A stretch of 64,000 nucleotides of DNA from positions 93,807 to 157,806 of the forward strand of contig NZ_JAGPYK010000017.1 of NCBI RefSeq assembly GCF_018070045.1. Direction: 5' to 3'. The position numbers and the translations under genes are program-made. Source of the stretch: Micromonospora sp. U21. GTDB lineage: Bacteria > Actinomycetota > Actinomycetes > Mycobacteriales > Micromonosporaceae. Of this stretch, positions 32,866 through 42,012 are shown in pieces. The notes beneath the pieces are model-generated. The model had not been told where the DNA came from, searched no databases, and saw only the letters and a list, made by a program, of their open reading frames with translations. Numbering within the stretch: position 1 is the stretch's first letter; the number at the start of each line of letters is the position of its first letter.

Positions 32866-32904
32866 CATCGGCGTCGGCCATTATGACAATGGCCGGCGCC
32901 GATG
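32866..32904 (+). terminator. Hairpin after sigma/anti-sigma operon
   Basis: 17-bp stem with one mismatch (32866-32882 with 32888-32904) and a 5-base loop ATGAC, 12 bases beyond the anti-sigma stop codon. Confidence 0.75.
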
Positions 32905-33058
32905 TGTCGTTGCGTCGGTACCGGTCCGCGTAGGGGCACACGCATGGGTGCCCGGGTCGGTTCAATCAATTCAGGTGAAATTGACCACTGTTACTCCTTC
33001 AACCTTGACAGCCCTCCTGCCGTACCTATGGGTGAACTGCCAAGAATGAGGAGGGCAC

Positions 33059-33709
33059 GTGGCACAGATGAAGCGAACCGTCATCGTCGCGAGCGCGATG
33101 GTCGCACTAACGGCCTGCGCTCCCGCGGGTTACGACGGGGCGAACCCGAGCGCGGCCGAGCCGGTCGCCGTCGCCGCGGCCGAGCCCACCGCGGCGGCTG
33201 AACCCGAGGCCTCGGCGTCCGCGGAGGCTGCCGCCGACGACGCGCCGGCGCCCGCGGACGTCGACCTGACCGAGCAGTTGATCGGCAAGAAGGTTGCCCG
33301 GATGGGCAGCGTGGTCACCGACCAGGACGGCTGGATCCTGTACCGCTTCGACAAGGACACCGCCGACCCGCCCGCGTCGAACTGCGTGGACAAGTGCGCG
33401 CAGGTGTGGCCGCCGGCGCTGACCGACGGCAACCCGCAGCTCACCGGCGTCTCCGACGACAAGGTCGGCAGCGTGACCCGGCAGGACGGCACCCGCCAGC
33501 TCACCGTCGGCGGCTGGCCGGTGTACCGCTACATCGGGGACAAGAAGCCCGGCCAGTGGAAGGGCCAGGCCGTCGGCGGCACCTGGTTCGTGGTCCAGCC
33601 GGACGGCAAGAAGAACCTCAGCTGCCTGCCCACGTCGACGCCGAAGCCGGTCGCACCGCCGGCGGACAGCGGGTCGAACGACGCCGGCAGCTCCGGCTAC
33701 TCGTACTGA
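33059..33709 (+). CDS. Secreted lipoprotein with two COG4315-type repeats
   Basis: 216 residues if started at GTG 33059 (GGAGGG four bases upstream); the ATG at 33068 is an alternative with poorer spacing. Lipobox LTAC ends the signal peptide. An Ala/Glu/Pro-rich linker (about 22-65) precedes a domain with two repeats of the 'secreted repeat of unknown function': VVTDQDGWILYRFDKDTADP with CVDKCAQVWPPAL, and LTVGGWPVYRYIGDKKPGQW. The cysteine pair may bind a metal or form a disulfide. These lipoproteins are often near ECF sigma/anti-sigma genes, as here, and may be a target of that pair. Function is unproven. Confidence 0.85.
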   Translation: MAQMKRTVIVASAMVALTACAPAGYDGANPSAAEPVAVAAAEPTAAAEPEASASAEAAADDAPAPADVDLTEQLIGKKVARMGSVVTDQDGWILYRFDKDTADPPASNCVDKCAQVWPPALTDGNPQLTGVSDDKVGSVTRQDGTRQLTVGGWPVYRYIGDKKPGQWKGQAVGGTWFVVQPDGKKNLSCLPTSTPKPVAPPADSGSNDAGSSGYSY

Positions 33710-33921
33710 ATCCAGGCGCCACCAGAACGCGGTGGTCGGTCGCAGCCGGGGAGGGCGCGGCCGGCCATCGTCGTTGTTGAGGGACCTGCGGGACCCGCGC
33801 CATCGCCCGTTTCGACCGCGACGCCGACGCTCGGCAACAAGCGGGTACCCCCCACCGTTCTTCGTTCCGGTACTCTTCCGGCCGCTGCGGCTCTGCGGCG
33901 ACCAGGGAGAGGGAACAGATC

Positions 33922-35985
33922 TTGACCACACTCATCGCCCTTCTCGTGGCCGTCGTGCCTGGGGCGCTGCTCGGCTTCGCCCTTCCGCCGGGGCGCTACC
34001 GCTGGGTTGTCTGGGCGGCTGCCCCCGCCCTGACCCTCGGCCTGATCGCGCTGACGATGGCCTGGCTGCCGGCGCTCGGGCTGCCCGACAGCGCCTCGGC
34101 GGTGCTCGTCGCGGAGCTGCTCGTGGCCGGCGCCGCGGTCGCGCTCTCCCGGCTGCTGTCCCGGCGCGCGGCCGGCTGGCAGCGGCCAATCGCCGAGCGC
34201 GGTGCCGACGACACGAACGGCGACCAACGCCGCTCACTGGTGTCGCGCCTCCGGATGCGACCCGTCCTGCCGCGCCGCGCCGACCTGATCGCCGTCGCCG
34301 TGCCGTCGGTGGTGAGCGTGGCGTACGGCTGGGCGATGGTGGGTCGACTCGTCGCCACTCCCGGCTGGGACGCGATGAACCACGGTTACATGGCGAGACG
34401 CATTCTCGACACCAACAGTGTCGACATTCCCTCGGCGTGCAGTTCGGGTTCGACCGACACGGTCACCTCGTGCGAGTTCTATCCACTGGCGGAGAACGTC
34501 GCCTGGGCGCAGGCGGCCCACCTGTCCGGCGGGTTGCTGAGCACCACGATGACCGCGTGGGCGATCGTCATCGGGCCGCTCGCCCTGGTCGCCGGCATCT
34601 ACGCGGCCGTCCGGATCCTCCGCGGGGGACCGGTGATCGCGGCCGCCGCCGCCACCGCTCCGGCCTTCCTGGGCCCGATGTGGACCTCGCTGCTCACCGG
34701 CCGGGTCAACGAGCAGACCGCTCCCTGCCTGGCGGCTGGGGTCGCCCTGCTGCTCGCGCTCGCTCTGCGCGGCCCGCACCCGGTACGGCTCGGCCTGCTG
34801 GCCGGTCTCGGGGGCGCCGGCATCGTAATGATGCACTCGTACGACGTCCTCTTCGTCGGCGTTCTCGCGCTCGGTCTGCTCCTGGTGGTGCGGGGGGCCC
34901 TGACCTGGCGCCGCAGCGCGGCGGGCATCGGCGCGGCCGCCGTCGCGGGCCTCGTCCCGATCCTGCCTTTGATCGGCGTCATCCTGGGCGCTGGCGGCGA
35001 GCGGATCACCGAACCGCCCGACCTGCTAGGCCAGTGGGGCAAGGCCATCGAGTACTGGGTCATCGATCCGCAACGCTACGTGTTGTGGGGATACCCGATC
35101 CCGGGCAGCTCCAACGCCCAGCTCGACGGGCTGGCCGTCCAGGTCGGTCTCTGGATCGTCATCGCCTGCCTGCTCGCGTCTCCCCTGTCGCTGGTGCTGC
35201 CGCAGGTACGCTGGGCCCGCCCGTGGCTGCTGGCCGGCGTGCTGTTCACGCTCGTCGGGATCTGGACCGTCGCGTCGAGCTCGTCGGCCGCGCAGGCCCT
35301 GGCCGGCCTCTGGTACGGCGACAGCGAACGACCCCGTTCGATGATCTTCCCGGTGTACGGGGTGCTCACCGTGGCGGGCGCGACCGTCATCGGGTTGGGA
35401 GTCCAGTGGCTGCTCGTGCGGCTCGTCGCCCGTGCCGGGGCGCTGCGCGGATCCGCCGTCCCCGCTGCGGTCGCGGCCTCGGTCGTGGTGCTGAGTCTGG
35501 CGTCGCTCGCCCTGGTGCCCGACACGTGGCGTCCGCTGCGCAAGACGATGGTGCAGCGGGCGCCGGTCGGGCAGGAGTACACCCGGGCCTTCGAGTGGCT
35601 GGCCGAGCACACCCCGCGGGACAAGGTGGTGGCGTACGACCGGCACCGGCAGTTCATGTCCTGGGCCTACGCCGACTACGGCGTCCCCACGCTGTTCGGC
35701 ATCCCGCCGCTCGAGAAGGTGGGCCGTGACAACTACACGGACCGGTGGCGGGCTCTCAGCTGGCTGGTCAACAACAAGAAGGCGCCGAAGAACCAGGGCT
35801 GCACGGTACGCCGGTTCGCCATCGAGTATCTGGTGGTGGGCGGCCGCGACTACAAGGGCTGGGATGCGAACTACGAGCAGCGGCGGCTCGACGACAGTGA
35901 CCGGCTGACCCTGGTCCATCGGGAGGGCCACGTGCGGATCTACCAGGTCACCGATGCGGGGCGGGCCTGCTCGTCCGACCAGTGA
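33922..35985 (+). CDS. Polytopic membrane protein, DUF6541-like (glycan assembly)
   Basis: 687 residues with about 13 membrane helices, then a soluble C-terminal domain (about 530-687). The start is a TTG at 33922, with GGGAGAGGGAA ahead; the protein then begins directly with a membrane helix. The first large outside loop contains GWDAMNHGYMARRI and two cysteines (SACSSG and TSCEFY), a pattern of GT-C-like or Wzy-like membrane proteins of actinomycetes. The first gene in a glycan locus, it may polymerise or transfer lipid-linked sugar. The assignment is by pattern and neighbours only. Confidence 0.7.
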   Translation: MTTLIALLVAVVPGALLGFALPPGRYRWVVWAAAPALTLGLIALTMAWLPALGLPDSASAVLVAELLVAGAAVALSRLLSRRAAGWQRPIAERGADDTNGDQRRSLVSRLRMRPVLPRRADLIAVAVPSVVSVAYGWAMVGRLVATPGWDAMNHGYMARRILDTNSVDIPSACSSGSTDTVTSCEFYPLAENVAWAQAAHLSGGLLSTTMTAWAIVIGPLALVAGIYAAVRILRGGPVIAAAAATAPAFLGPMWTSLLTGRVNEQTAPCLAAGVALLLALALRGPHPVRLGLLAGLGGAGIVMMHSYDVLFVGVLALGLLLVVRGALTWRRSAAGIGAAAVAGLVPILPLIGVILGAGGERITEPPDLLGQWGKAIEYWVIDPQRYVLWGYPIPGSSNAQLDGLAVQVGLWIVIACLLASPLSLVLPQVRWARPWLLAGVLFTLVGIWTVASSSSAAQALAGLWYGDSERPRSMIFPVYGVLTVAGATVIGLGVQWLLVRLVARAGALRGSAVPAAVAASVVVLSLASLALVPDTWRPLRKTMVQRAPVGQEYTRAFEWLAEHTPRDKVVAYDRHRQFMSWAYADYGVPTLFGIPPLEKVGRDNYTDRWRALSWLVNNKKAPKNQGCTVRRFAIEYLVVGGRDYKGWDANYEQRRLDDSDRLTLVHREGHVRIYQVTDAGRACSSDQ

Positions 35986-36331
35986 CGGTTCGCAGCCGAC
36001 AACGACGGACCGTCGTGAATCGTAAATGGCGCCATTTGCCCGATGTAGTCCGAACGGACAGTTACCCCGAGGTGAGGAGAGGGTGTTCGGGCGGAGATCG
36101 CACTGGTACCTTTCCGCTGCGCGACCGGCGTGGTGAGCCGGCCGCCCGTGTGGCATGCCCGCACAGGCGATGGGACGTCGTCGACCGGTCACCGGTCGAC
36201 GACAGGAAACGGGGGCAAGGCGTGGGAAGCAGGGTGATCGTTGCCCTTCCGCGGTCGGAACGGAGTGGCCCGGCCCACCCGCGCCGCCGGATCGTGAATG
36301 GCGCGCGGACGCTTCGGAACGGTGGTCGAGG
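35986..36331. other. Palindrome-rich intergenic region upstream of Stealth genes
   Basis: 346 bases with no gene. It holds three perfect palindromes: 36002-36016 (7-bp arms), 36024-36037 (AAATGGCGCCATTT) and the 27-base one at 36177-36203. The first may be part of the terminator of the upstream gene; the others look like protein-binding sites. Confidence 0.6.
36177..36203. promoter_or_regulatory. Perfect 27-base palindrome upstream of Stealth operon
   Basis: GTCGTCGACCGGT (36177-36189), one central C, then ACCGGTCGACGAC (36191-36203): 13-bp perfect arms. With a single-base centre it cannot form a good RNA hairpin, so a dimeric regulator site is more likely. It lies 129 bases upstream of the first Stealth gene. 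Confidence 0.6.
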
Positions 36332-38143
36332 ATGAATCTGCGTGCCCACCGGGTGGTGCCGAAGGCGTACCGGGACCGGCTCATCCAGCTCGTGCCGCCC
36401 CAGCGGCAGCTCTGGCTCGTCCGCCGGCTGACCCAGGTCACCGCCGCCCGCCGCTCCCGGACCGCACCCGGTGAGGTGCGTCAGGTCCGCGACGTCGACG
36501 GCCTCCGGGTGCAGGCTCGGGTCGTCGAGGAGGCGACGCCGCTGGCCCTCCGGCAGCGCAACATCGACCTGGTGACCCGGGCGCTCGACGAGGCCGGGAT
36601 CGACGCTTTCCACGTCCGTCACGCCGACGACCTGCGCAGCGCGATCGCCGTGTCGCGCAAGCACCGGGCGAAGGTGCTCCAGGTGCTCGGCCGGGCCACG
36701 TCGACCGACGGGGTCACCCTGCGTTTCATCGACGCCGGCCGCCGCGAGGTCGTCGCCAGCCACCGCGATGCGATCGCACAGGTCTTCCACGCGGTCACCG
36801 ACCCCTTCGGTCACACCGTCCTGGGCAGCGCCTTCGCCTGCGAGGTCGAGTTCTGGCGTACGGTGTCGCTACAGGAGAAGCCCGAGGCGGATCTCGTCGC
36901 GCCGCGTGGAAACCAGGTCGCGACGGCCGTTCCGGAAACGGGCGAGACGATCCGCGTCCCGGCGTCCCAACTCAGCCGCTTCGTGCCGGCCGGTGGGCCG
37001 GCCACCTACCGCACCCGGGCCGAGTTCGCCGGCCTCGGCCACGAGCACATCACCTTTCCGATCGACCTCGTCTACACCTGGGTCGACGGTGACGACAGCG
37101 ACTGGCAGACCCGGAAGAACGCGGCCCTGCGTGAGCACGGGCAGGCCGAGATCAATCTGGTCGGCGCGCACGACTCCCGCTACGCCAGCCGCGACGAGCT
37201 GCGGTATTCACTGCGCTCCGTGCTGGCGTTCGCGCCGTGGGTCCGGCAGATCTACCTGGTGACCGACGACCAGGTCCCGCCGTGGCTGGACGTCGAACAC
37301 CCGATGGTGCGGGTGGTGCGCCACCGCGAGATCTTCGGTGCCACCGGCCAGCTGCCGACCTTCAACTCGCACGCCATCGAGTCCCGGCTGCACCTCATCC
37401 CGGGCCTCAGCGAGCACTTCATCTACGTCAACGACGACATGTTCTTCGGGCGCCCGCTGCTCCCGACCACGTTCTTCCACGCCAACGGCATCGCGAAGTT
37501 CTTTCCGTCGCCGGCCCAGTTGGATGTCGGCCCGGCGACCGTGCACGACGCACCGGTGACCGCGGCCGGCAAGAACAACCGCCGGCACATCGAGGAACGG
37601 TTCGGGCGCACCATCACGCAGAAGATGCGGCACGTCCCGTACCCGCTGCGCAAGAGTGTGCTGGAGGACATCGAGCGGCACCTGCCGGCCGAGGTGGTGG
37701 GCACCGCCGGGCATCAGTTCCGGCACCCGAGGGATCTCTCGATCCCGTCCTCGTTGCAGCACTACTGGTCGTTCTTCTCCGGCCAGGCGGTGCCCGGGTC
37801 GATCCGCTACACGTACGCCGACCTGGCCGACCCGTCCACCCCGGTGAAGCTGGCCACCCTGCTGGCCCGGCGGCACTGCGACGTGTTCTGCCTCAACGAC
37901 ACCGACTCGGGCGAGGTCCTCCTCTCCGAGCAGCTCGCCATGCTGACCGACTTCCTGTCGGCGTACTTCCCGTTCCGGGCACCGTTCGAGCTCCCGGCCG
38001 AGGTCGAGGCGGAACGGGCGGGGATGACGGCGACGGCGCGGGCTGCGACGTACCTCCCGGAGGCCGCCGCGATCTCCGGTGGGCAGGCCTCCACGCCCGG
38101 CGGGGTCGACGGGGCGACCGACGAACCCGAGCGGGTCCGATGA
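36332..38143 (+). CDS. Stealth family phosphoglycosyl-type transferase 1
   Basis: 603 residues; ATG 36332. The four Stealth regions are present: CR1 FPIDLVYTWVDGDD (about 243-256), CR2 with RDELRYSLRSVLAFAPWV and FNSHAIESRLH to HFIYVNDDMFFG (about 288-375), CR3 AAGKNNRRHIEERFGRTI (about 410-428), CR4 DVFCLNDTDSG (about 516-526). Known members are hexose-1-phosphate transferases making phosphodiester-linked capsules (e.g. N. meningitidis SacB/SiaD-type loci, CpsY). Residues 1-240 form a module without a family that I recognise, with TPLALRQRNIDLVTRAL and ACEVEFW, which recurs in the other two Stealth proteins. The stop overlaps the next start (ATGA). Confidence 0.92.
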   Translation: MNLRAHRVVPKAYRDRLIQLVPPQRQLWLVRRLTQVTAARRSRTAPGEVRQVRDVDGLRVQARVVEEATPLALRQRNIDLVTRALDEAGIDAFHVRHADDLRSAIAVSRKHRAKVLQVLGRATSTDGVTLRFIDAGRREVVASHRDAIAQVFHAVTDPFGHTVLGSAFACEVEFWRTVSLQEKPEADLVAPRGNQVATAVPETGETIRVPASQLSRFVPAGGPATYRTRAEFAGLGHEHITFPIDLVYTWVDGDDSDWQTRKNAALREHGQAEINLVGAHDSRYASRDELRYSLRSVLAFAPWVRQIYLVTDDQVPPWLDVEHPMVRVVRHREIFGATGQLPTFNSHAIESRLHLIPGLSEHFIYVNDDMFFGRPLLPTTFFHANGIAKFFPSPAQLDVGPATVHDAPVTAAGKNNRRHIEERFGRTITQKMRHVPYPLRKSVLEDIERHLPAEVVGTAGHQFRHPRDLSIPSSLQHYWSFFSGQAVPGSIRYTYADLADPSTPVKLATLLARRHCDVFCLNDTDSGEVLLSEQLAMLTDFLSAYFPFRAPFELPAEVEAERAGMTATARAATYLPEAAAISGGQASTPGGVDGATDEPERVR

Positions 38144-39126
38144 ATCCGCCCAACCGGTTGGCGCAGCCCCGCCTGTTGCAGGCGATGTACGGTGCCCGCC
38201 GCCGCGCCGGTCTGGTCACCGACCGGCTCGTCGAGCGGGTCACCCGCCTGCGGCACGACCCGGTCGCCGGGCTGCCGCCGGCCGACTGCGACTTCTTCGC
38301 CGTACTCGACGGGCGCACGCTGCACGTGCACGCGGTACTGCCGGCCGACACCGAACCCGCCGACCGGGCCGAGGTCTTCTTCGTGCACGAGGGCGACACG
38401 CTCCGCTGCCCGGCGACGATCCGGCGGGAGGACGGTCGGCTCGCCGTGGAGGTGGTGGCCCGTCTCGGTGACTCCCCCGACGAGGTTCCGCTGACCAAGG
38501 GCACCTGGTCGGTGGGGCTCGCGGTGGACGCCGGCCCGGCGGGTGAACGTCGCTTCTCCCTGACCGTGGACGAGACCCCGGACCGAGACGGACCGACCGT
38601 TGGCAACCCGCCGCACCCGGTGTCCGGATGGCTGTACCGGCCGGGGCGCAGCGGCAACGGGCTCGCGCAGCTCACGGTCACCGGCGCGCGCGCCCGGGCC
38701 GAGGTGGTTCAGCTGGCGACCGGCCACGCCGAGGCCCGGATCCGCGCACGGTTCGTCGGCGTACGGCCGCAGGACGCCCCGGCGATCGTCTTCACGCCGC
38801 GCGGCGGTGGCGCCGACGTGGTCGTGCCCATCGCGCCGGTCGACGACGGCTTCGAGTTCGTCGTACCCCTCGCCGACCTGGCGCCGGACCAGCCGGGCGA
38901 GGAGGTCATCTGGGAAGCGTGGGTGCGCACCTCCACCACCCGCATGGTCCGGCTCGGCCGGTTCCTGCACGACCTCGCCGACCCGCGTACGGTCCTCCGC
39001 GTCAGCCGGGCCGTCCTACCGCTGGACGGCGACCAGTTCGTTGGTTACCGCCCGTACTACACCGCAGCCGGCAATTTGGCGGTGGCCTGCCTCCGCTTCA
39101 CACGTTTCACGGGGACACCGAGTTGA
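38140..39126 (+). CDS. Unknown beta-rich protein in Stealth operon
   Basis: 328 residues, overlapping the genes on both sides by four bases (ATGA upstream, TTGA downstream), so it is made together with them. No signal peptide or membrane helix. After a basic helical N-terminus (about 1-45) it is mostly beta: two similar halves with alternating strands (FFAVLDGRTLHVHAVLPAD and later ARIRARFVGVRPQDAPAIVF), each about 110 residues, like the sandwich domains attached to teichoic-acid-type glycosyltransferases. A role as carbohydrate-binding or assembly subunit for the transferases is possible. I do not recognise a named family. Confidence 0.65.
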   Translation: MNPPNRLAQPRLLQAMYGARRRAGLVTDRLVERVTRLRHDPVAGLPPADCDFFAVLDGRTLHVHAVLPADTEPADRAEVFFVHEGDTLRCPATIRREDGRLAVEVVARLGDSPDEVPLTKGTWSVGLAVDAGPAGERRFSLTVDETPDRDGPTVGNPPHPVSGWLYRPGRSGNGLAQLTVTGARARAEVVQLATGHAEARIRARFVGVRPQDAPAIVFTPRGGGADVVVPIAPVDDGFEFVVPLADLAPDQPGEEVIWEAWVRTSTTRMVRLGRFLHDLADPRTVLRVSRAVLPLDGDQFVGYRPYYTAAGNLAVACLRFTRFTGTPS

Positions 39127-41960
39127 AGATCACATTCCTCCTGCTGACCGCCGACGCCATGGGCGGCACGGAACGCGCCATCCTCACCCAGGCCGACCAC
39201 CTCGCACGGCGTCACACGGTCGAGGTGATCAGCGTCTACCGCACCAGCGCCGAGGGCTTCTTCCAGGCTGACGAGCGGGTACGGATGCGGTACCTCGTCG
39301 ACCTGACCGGCCCGGCGCCGCGGCCGACCCGGCCGACGAGCGTCGACGACGAGGCGTACGCGGCGCTGTACCGCAGCCCGAGCCGGTTGATGCCGGCCCG
39401 GTGGGAGAAGCAGGGCAGCCGCCTGGCGGACCTGGAGATTGACCGGGCACTGCGGTCGCTCGACACCGACGTGCTCGTCTCCTCCTCGCCGGCGTTGATG
39501 GCCATGGCCACCACACTGGCGCCGCCGTCCGTGGTGACGGTGCACCAGGAGCACCGGCCGTCGCAGTTGCGGGGCGGGACCGGCGAGCCGCTGTTCCAGT
39601 TCGCCCCGCGACTGGACGCGCTGGTGGTGCTGACGGACCGCACCCGGGACTGGTTCGTCGACACCTTCGCCTCGTCCTGCCCGCGGATCGAGGTCATCCA
39701 GAACAGCATCCCCGACGGGTTCCGTCCTCGGTCCACCCTCCGCAACCCCGTGGTGAGCGTGGCGGGTCGGATGGTGCCGGAAAAGCGCATCGACCACGCC
39801 ATCCGCGCCTTCCGCACGGTCGCCGACACGTACCCGGAGTGGACGCTACGGATCTTCGGCGACGGCCCGCTGCTCGGTGAGATGCGCGGCCTCGCCGCTG
39901 ACCTCGGTCTGAGCGACAACGTGCAGGTGCTCGGGCCGACCAGCCGGATGGTCGAGGAGTGGTCGAAGACCAGCGTCGCGCTGCTCTCCTCGCGCGACGG
40001 TGAGGCGCTCCCGCTGGTGCTGCTGGAGGCGTTCGCGGCCGGCGTGCCCGCGGTGGCGTACGACATCCAGACCGGTCCGGCCGAGATCATCACCCACGGT
40101 GCGAACGGTTTCCTGGTCAGCTCGGGCGACATCGACGGTCTGGCCGACGCGATGATGAGACTCATCGCGGACGAGCGGCTGCGGCAGGACTTCGGCGCCA
40201 GCGCCCTGCGCGCCGCCGAGGACTACCGCATCGATCCGATCATGCAGCGCTGGGAGCAGCTCTACGCGGACCTGATCGCGGGGCGTGCCGAGGGTGAACA
40301 GGCCCGTGCCGACCGGCTCGCGGCGTGGATCGGGCGCACCGGCGGAGCCGGCTTCGCTCCCGCCGCACCGCGTCCCGCTCAGGTCACGAGCGGGCTGGAC
40401 GTGGCGGCCGTCGAGGAGCGCATCCAGGAGACCGTCGCGGGGCTGGTCCGCTCCGGCGGCCGCCTCAGCGTCGTCCGGGACGACCTGACGCCCGCCGACG
40501 CCGCCCACGCGAACTTCGCCGCGGTCACCGATCTCCTCTGGGGGCGGGGCATCCCCTACTGGGTGGCGCGCGACCACGGCGTCCGACACCGGGTGGTGGT
40601 CGCCCCGGAGCATCGCGACGCGGTGTTCGCCGCCCTCGCGGAGGAGTTCTCCGCCGCGCCCTTCTACGCCGAGACCCTCGCCACGGGCGCCAAGGTCACG
40701 GCCGTGACCCTCGCCGCGTGCCTGACCAGCGAGAGTCGGTCCGCCGAGGCCATCGGCCTGCGGCTGTTCCGGCCGGTGGTGTCGGCGTCGCGGACCCTCC
40801 GGTACGGGCCCGCCCTCGGCTGTGACGTCGAGTTCTGGACTCCGTCACAGGACGGCTCGGCGCTGGTCGCCACCCGCCCCACACTGCTCGGCCCCAGCGT
40901 CCCGGTGGCGGCCATGACACCGGCCACCCTGACCGTGCGGGGGCGGGAGCATCCGACCATCGAGCCCTTCACCCACCGACTCGTATCCGATGTGGCCTTC
41001 CCGATCGACGTGGTCTACACCTGGGTGGACGGGGACGACCCGCAGTGGCGCGCGGCCAAGGACCGGGTCCTCGCGGAGCTGGGGCGGGAGCCGCTCGCGG
41101 CGGCGGACGGGTCGGCCCGTTTCCGGGACCGCGACGAGCTGCGCTACTCGCTGCGCTCCATCGACATGTACGCGCCGTGGGTCCGCAACATCTACGTGGT
41201 GACGGCGGGCCAGACCCCGACCTGGCTCGACACCGACCACCCCCGGGTCGCCGTCGTGGACCACCGCGAGCTGTTCGGTGGACGCGGCACCCTGCCGACG
41301 TTCAACTCACACGCCATCGAGTCGCAACTGCACCACATCGACGGCCTCGCCGAGCACTTCATCTACTTCAACGACGACTTCTTCCTGGGCCGCCCGATCC
41401 AGCCGACGCTGTTCTTCGATCCGACCGGCCTGGCGAAGTTCTTCGTCTCACCGACGCCGATCCCGATGCTCGACGTCACGGCGGAGGACGACTTCAACTT
41501 CAGCGCGGCCAAGAACAACCGCCAGCTGATCCGGAACGCGTTCGGTCGTACGCTGACCCATGGCCTGCTGCACGCGCCCTACGCGATGACCCGCAGCGTC
41601 GCCAACGACCTGGATCAGCAGTTCGCCGACGACGTGAAGCTCACCGCCGCGTCCCAGGTGCGGGCCCACTCCGACGTCTCGGTCGCGTCCTCGCTGCACC
41701 ACTACGTCGGGTACCTCACCGGGCGGTCCGTGCCGGGCAGCATCCGGATGAGCTACGTCAACACCGGCGAGCCGCGGGAGCACCCGCAGCTGACCCAGAT
41801 CATGACGACCCGGAGCTACGACTCGTTCTGCCTCAACGACACCCACCACGGTCATCTCGACGCCGAGGAGCAGGGCCGGATCGTCATGACCTTCCTCGAG
41901 AGCTACTTCCCCGTTGCCAGTCAGTTCGAGCGGGGCAGCATCCGCAACCAGGCCCGCTGA
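39123..41960 (+). CDS. GT4 glycosyltransferase-Stealth fusion protein
   Basis: 945 residues from a TTG at 39123 that overlaps the previous stop (TTGA); the protein then begins KITFLLLTADAMGGTERAIL, the first strand and glycine loop of a GT-B enzyme, so no other start fits. Residues 1-390 are a family 4 glycosyltransferase with GDGPLLGEMRG (about 246) and the E-x7-E motif in DGEALPLVLLEAFAAG (about 293-308). Residues about 425-600 are the same N-terminal module as in the other Stealth proteins (GCDVEFW). Residues about 620-945 carry Stealth CR1 (VVYTWVDGDD), CR2 (RDELRYSLRSI, YFNDDFFLG), CR3 (AAKNNRQLIRNAFGRTL) and CR4 (SFCLNDTHHG). It could both add a sugar and link units by phosphodiester. 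Confidence 0.93.
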   Translation: MKITFLLLTADAMGGTERAILTQADHLARRHTVEVISVYRTSAEGFFQADERVRMRYLVDLTGPAPRPTRPTSVDDEAYAALYRSPSRLMPARWEKQGSRLADLEIDRALRSLDTDVLVSSSPALMAMATTLAPPSVVTVHQEHRPSQLRGGTGEPLFQFAPRLDALVVLTDRTRDWFVDTFASSCPRIEVIQNSIPDGFRPRSTLRNPVVSVAGRMVPEKRIDHAIRAFRTVADTYPEWTLRIFGDGPLLGEMRGLAADLGLSDNVQVLGPTSRMVEEWSKTSVALLSSRDGEALPLVLLEAFAAGVPAVAYDIQTGPAEIITHGANGFLVSSGDIDGLADAMMRLIADERLRQDFGASALRAAEDYRIDPIMQRWEQLYADLIAGRAEGEQARADRLAAWIGRTGGAGFAPAAPRPAQVTSGLDVAAVEERIQETVAGLVRSGGRLSVVRDDLTPADAAHANFAAVTDLLWGRGIPYWVARDHGVRHRVVVAPEHRDAVFAALAEEFSAAPFYAETLATGAKVTAVTLAACLTSESRSAEAIGLRLFRPVVSASRTLRYGPALGCDVEFWTPSQDGSALVATRPTLLGPSVPVAAMTPATLTVRGREHPTIEPFTHRLVSDVAFPIDVVYTWVDGDDPQWRAAKDRVLAELGREPLAAADGSARFRDRDELRYSLRSIDMYAPWVRNIYVVTAGQTPTWLDTDHPRVAVVDHRELFGGRGTLPTFNSHAIESQLHHIDGLAEHFIYFNDDFFLGRPIQPTLFFDPTGLAKFFVSPTPIPMLDVTAEDDFNFSAAKNNRQLIRNAFGRTLTHGLLHAPYAMTRSVANDLDQQFADDVKLTAASQVRAHSDVSVASSLHHYVGYLTGRSVPGSIRMSYVNTGEPREHPQLTQIMTTRSYDSFCLNDTHHGHLDAEEQGRIVMTFLESYFPVASQFERGSIRNQAR

Positions 41961-41970
41961 GCGGGGACTG

Positions 41971-42009
41971 CGGTGTCGAGGCCCCCGCTGAGCGGGGACC
42001 TCGACACCG
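41971..42009. terminator. Two-sided strong hairpin between Stealth genes
   Basis: CGGTGTCGAGG (41971-41981) pairs with 41999-42009, and inside it CCCCGC pairs with GCGGGG around TGA; only single unpaired bases break the stem. It stands between the converging GT4-Stealth and third Stealth genes. CCGCTGAGCGGGGAC occurs twice (once holding the GT4-Stealth stop codon), a small duplication. Confidence 0.85.
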
Positions 42010-42012
42010 GCC

